From contig CAZGMK010000004.1 of assembly GCA_964526835.1 (NCBI GenBank), forward strand, positions 112,341 to 176,340: 64,000 nucleotides of DNA. The letters run 5' to 3'. A model generated the notes under the pieces. It saw nothing but the letters and a program-made list of their open reading frames with translations, was not told where the DNA came from and did no database searches. The position numbers and the translations under genes are program-made. This DNA is from DAOSXA01 sp964526835 (GTDB lineage Bacteria; Zixibacteria; MSB-5A5; GN15; FEB-12). Within the stretch, counting starts at the first letter, position 1. Each line of letters opens with the position of its first letter. Below are positions 61,572 to 64,000 of this stretch, piece by piece.

Positions 61572-64000
61572 ATGAGACGAGAGGGCAGATTGACAGCTAT
61601 CGCCGCAGGGGTCTGTCTGATTCTGACTATGTCGGTTGGGGCCGATGTCCTGACGGTACCGATAGATCACGCCAAGATCAATCAGGCCATTGCGGCGGCC
61701 AACGAAGGTGACACTGTTTTTGTAGAGCCGGGCGTATATGAAGAGCAGGTCGTAATCGATAAGAGTCTGGCGGTGATAGGGCGAAACTGCAACGTCACGA
61801 TTATTGACGGCAGCGCCGGCAACGAAAAGGCTGTGACACTGACGGCAAACGGGACTGTGCTGAAGGGCTTCACCATTACCGGCGGCGGCAATGACGGCAA
61901 CTACGAGTACTTCGGGGCCGGTATCGCTATTATCGGGGCTGACAGTTGCCTTATCGAGAACTGCCGAATTGTCGAGAACCCGCTGGCGGGAGTATTCGCG
62001 GCCAGCGTAAACCATAGCACGATAAGGTACTGTAAGTTTTTCCACAACACCTACGACATCTATACCGGCCCGCTGGATGAGGATACTCTTGTTGCGATGG
62101 ACTTCACGGGCAACGTGATCGAGCACTGCGAATTCCGAGACTTCTACAGCCGAGGTGTAGCGTTCGAGCATGACGCCCGGGAGCAAGACAACACAATTCG
62201 GAACAACCCTTTTTGGAGTAGTGAATCATCTACAATCGCAGCCTACTTCATTACTGCCGAAGACAATCTGGTACATCAGAATCACTTCTACGGCTGCGAC
62301 GGCCCTTTCTTGGCGCTGAACCATTGCATGTGCGGCGGGGATTCGAACAGGGTCTGGAATAACGCTTTCGAGATCGGTATGCCGGGAGCACTGTCGCAAG
62401 TGATCGACGACGGATATCTTGACGAGTTCTGGTACAGTTACTCACCGGTCAGGGGCAATTTCTGGGCGGACTACGGCGGCGCCGACAACGATGGCAATGG
62501 TATTGGCGATCAGCCCTATTATATCTATAGCTCCGGATGGACTCTGACCAATGAGGATCCTTTTCCCATATTCAGTCGCCCCGATTCCGACGACGACGTC
62601 TGGATCGACTCGGTCGACTTGTGTCCAGACGACTCCGGAGACTGGCTCGATGCCGATAACGATTTCATAGGGGATCAATGCAACCCGTGCACCGACTACG
62701 ACGGCGACGGGTACGGCGATCCGGGGTTCGATAATCCAGACTGTCCGAGTATTGACAACTCTCCTCAAGTCTATAATCCCGATCAATCCGATGTTGATGG
62801 TGATGGAATTGGTGATTCGTGTGACTTCCGATCCATGGAGTGGAGCGACATCGAAACCCAACTCATGGGGTTGGCGGTTTCCAACACGGGCAATATGGGT
62901 AATTCCGGGCAGGGGCTTGACAATCTCGACTATGTCGAGTCGGGCGACTGTGACCCGGGCGCCGATGTCTACCTGTATGATGGATCACCGGTACTATGCC
63001 GCATCACGGCGACGGGGGATACACTGATCGATCGCTCTATGCACCATGATCACTTGTTCCGCCTACCGGACTGGGGCCATCCGGTAGAAGCCGAGGGTTC
63101 TACCTCAGACTACACCTGGCACAGTTCCGGAGTATTCACGTCCAGCGATCTGGCAGTGGGATTGCAGCAGATTGTCTACGCGCCGGTCTCAGCGGGTCAG
63201 GCTGACTTCATGATTCTGCGAACGACCATGTTCAGCTTCGACGGAATACCGCACGATGACATCACGCTGGCCCATGTCCTGGATTGGGATATACCGTCTG
63301 ATGAAGGTGGCAACAACAATGGCGGCTATGATTCAACTCTCAACCTGGTCTGGCAACAGGGAGTGGAGTCCGACGCTCAGGGCTGCCAGTCGAACTCGGC
63401 AAGATTTGGCGGCCTGGCCTGGCTGGCCACCTACCTGGGCGATTCCTGTGCGACCAGTCAGATCAGCCGGCCTCACGGCATGCATGTGGCCCCAAATGTC
63501 GATCATATCTGGAATGATGAGGTATCCTGGTGGTACGACAGCCTGCATCTACCGGGATTCGGTGGCACCCAAGATACCACCGACCTGCACACGACGATCA
63601 CCTATTTGGCCGACTATACTATCCAGCCGGGTGACACTGTGACTGTCTGGTCGGTGCTGTCAACGGTAAAGACCGGTACTGCCGACAGTCTGAGAGCGAA
63701 TGTGCATTCTGCTCGCCAGTGGTTCAGCACTCACCTGGCCTCACTCTGTGCCTGCTGCGTCGGGATGAGGGGTAACATCAACGGCGATATAGGGGAGCAG
63801 GTAGACATCAACGATCTTGTTTACCTCGTAACCTATATGTTCCAGGATGGTCCTGCACCCCTGTGCCTCGAAGAGGCTGATGTTGATGGCGACGGCTCGA
63901 GTCCCAATGTGTCGGATCTGATCCACCTGGTGACCTACATGTTCTCTAGCAGGCTGTTGAAAAATGTGTTCGGGAGCCGGTTTTGTCAATTTCCTTATTC
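61572..64000 (+). CDS. Secreted parallel beta-helix protein with thrombospondin-3 and dockerin-like repeats, partial
   Basis: An open frame of more than 800 codons from the ATG at 61572 (GGAG nine bases upstream) to the window end, with no stop. Signal peptide MRREGRLTAIAAGVCLILTMSVGA. Residues about 25-300 are a right-handed parallel beta-helix of NosD/PbH1 type (IGRNCNVTIIDGS, GFTITGGGNDGNYE, NHSTIRYCKFFHN). About 335-420 are thrombospondin type 3 calcium repeats (DSVDLCPDDSGDWLDADNDF, NPDQSDVDGDGIGDSCD). The end has two dockerin-like repeats, GNINGDIGEQVDINDLVYLVTYMFQDGPAPLC and DVDGDGSSPNVSDLIHLVTYMFSS. After YMFSS the usual GPxP ending is lost and the frame continues into unrelated sequence. 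This probably marks an insertion. Confidence 0.8.
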   Translation, partial: MRREGRLTAIAAGVCLILTMSVGADVLTVPIDHAKINQAIAAANEGDTVFVEPGVYEEQVVIDKSLAVIGRNCNVTIIDGSAGNEKAVTLTANGTVLKGFTITGGGNDGNYEYFGAGIAIIGADSCLIENCRIVENPLAGVFAASVNHSTIRYCKFFHNTYDIYTGPLDEDTLVAMDFTGNVIEHCEFRDFYSRGVAFEHDAREQDNTIRNNPFWSSESSTIAAYFITAEDNLVHQNHFYGCDGPFLALNHCMCGGDSNRVWNNAFEIGMPGALSQVIDDGYLDEFWYSYSPVRGNFWADYGGADNDGNGIGDQPYYIYSSGWTLTNEDPFPIFSRPDSDDDVWIDSVDLCPDDSGDWLDADNDFIGDQCNPCTDYDGDGYGDPGFDNPDCPSIDNSPQVYNPDQSDVDGDGIGDSCDFRSMEWSDIETQLMGLAVSNTGNMGNSGQGLDNLDYVESGDCDPGADVYLYDGSPVLCRITATGDTLIDRSMHHDHLFRLPDWGHPVEAEGSTSDYTWHSSGVFTSSDLAVGLQQIVYAPVSAGQADFMILRTTMFSFDGIPHDDITLAHVLDWDIPSDEGGNNNGGYDSTLNLVWQQGVESDAQGCQSNSARFGGLAWLATYLGDSCATSQISRPHGMHVAPNVDHIWNDEVSWWYDSLHLPGFGGTQDTTDLHTTITYLADYTIQPGDTVTVWSVLSTVKTGTADSLRANVHSARQWFSTHLASLCACCVGMRGNINGDIGEQVDINDLVYLVTYMFQDGPAPLCLEEADVDGDGSSPNVSDLIHLVTYMFSSRLLKNVFGSRFCQFPY
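63946..64000 (+). mobile_element. Possible end of an insertion element, partial
   Basis: The sequence from about TCTAGCAGGCTGTTGAAAAA interrupts the final dockerin repeat just where other repeats in the window read GPxP and a stop. AGGCTGTTGAAAAA-type ends are familiar at the boundaries of insertion sequences. Only about 55 bases are in the window and no transposase is visible, so this is a low-confidence call. Confidence 0.35.

Noticed and set aside
1..64000. tRNA or rRNA genes
   Set aside because: I saw no cloverleaf-like or rRNA-like stretches in the intergenic regions, though without a covariance search a short RNA gene could be missed.

Overview
The window looks like a chromosome segment of a Gram-negative, didermic bacterium from an uncultured lineage of the FCB type. 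Candidate phylum Zixibacteria is my best guess. The evidence is indirect: GC content in the upper fifties, many lipoproteins and beta-barrel proteins, and secreted proteins ending in paired dockerin-like repeats (D-x-N-G-x-x-x-x-x-D-I-x-D-L-V-Y-L). No rRNA or other phylogenetic marker is present, so the assignment is an inference.

Layout. 1-3.8 kb: a large hybrid histidine kinase followed by a truncated receiver protein that lacks the phospho-acceptor Asp (minus strand). 4.1-6.2 kb: an LpoB-type lipoprotein and a COG3014-type lipoprotein (plus). 6.2-9.75 kb: a complete EcoRII-like restriction-modification cassette (RHH-fused C5 methyltransferase, EcoRII-like endonuclease, Vsr) bracketed by two direct ~78-bp repeats. 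9.9-21 kb: exported hydrolases, namely an M16 peptidase, a dockerin-tailed metalloprotease, an S9 peptidase, and a clostripain-family lipoprotein whose catalytic His and Cys are both replaced. 21.2-30.9 kb: a PEGA-tailed Ser/Thr kinase, then an envelope run of two CsgG-like proteins, a beta-barrel, and two related lipoproteins, one with FN3 and LRR domains.

31.0-53.9 kb: the centrepiece is a minus-strand type VI secretion (T6SS) locus. It starts with an effector block: a PAAR spike fused to a Tlde1-like L,D-transpeptidase domain, a small transthyretin-like protein, a protein with a caspase/CHAT-like His/Cys pattern, a DcrB/EagR-like chaperone, an Ig/transthyretin-like carrier, a LysM-HExxH metallopeptidase, and a HEAT-like lipoprotein that may be its immunity protein. 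After a gap with a good promoter and palindrome come ClpV (split into two overlapping genes), TssB, TssC, a TssD-type Hcp, VgrG, TssE, TssF, TssG, TssK, a single-pass membrane protein in the TssL position, a compact GTPase-membrane protein in the TssM position, and a small exported protein. TssA and TssJ are not seen, so the membrane complex looks non-canonical.

54-64 kb: an outer-membrane protein, a TPR-like protein, an ECF sigma/anti-sigma pair with a cysteine-rich sensor domain and a candidate autoregulatory promoter, a DCC thiol oxidoreductase, a class-C beta-lactamase-fold hydrolase, an MscS channel, and a long parallel beta-helix dockerin protein. That last frame runs off the window end and appears to be interrupted by an insertion in its last ~55 bases.
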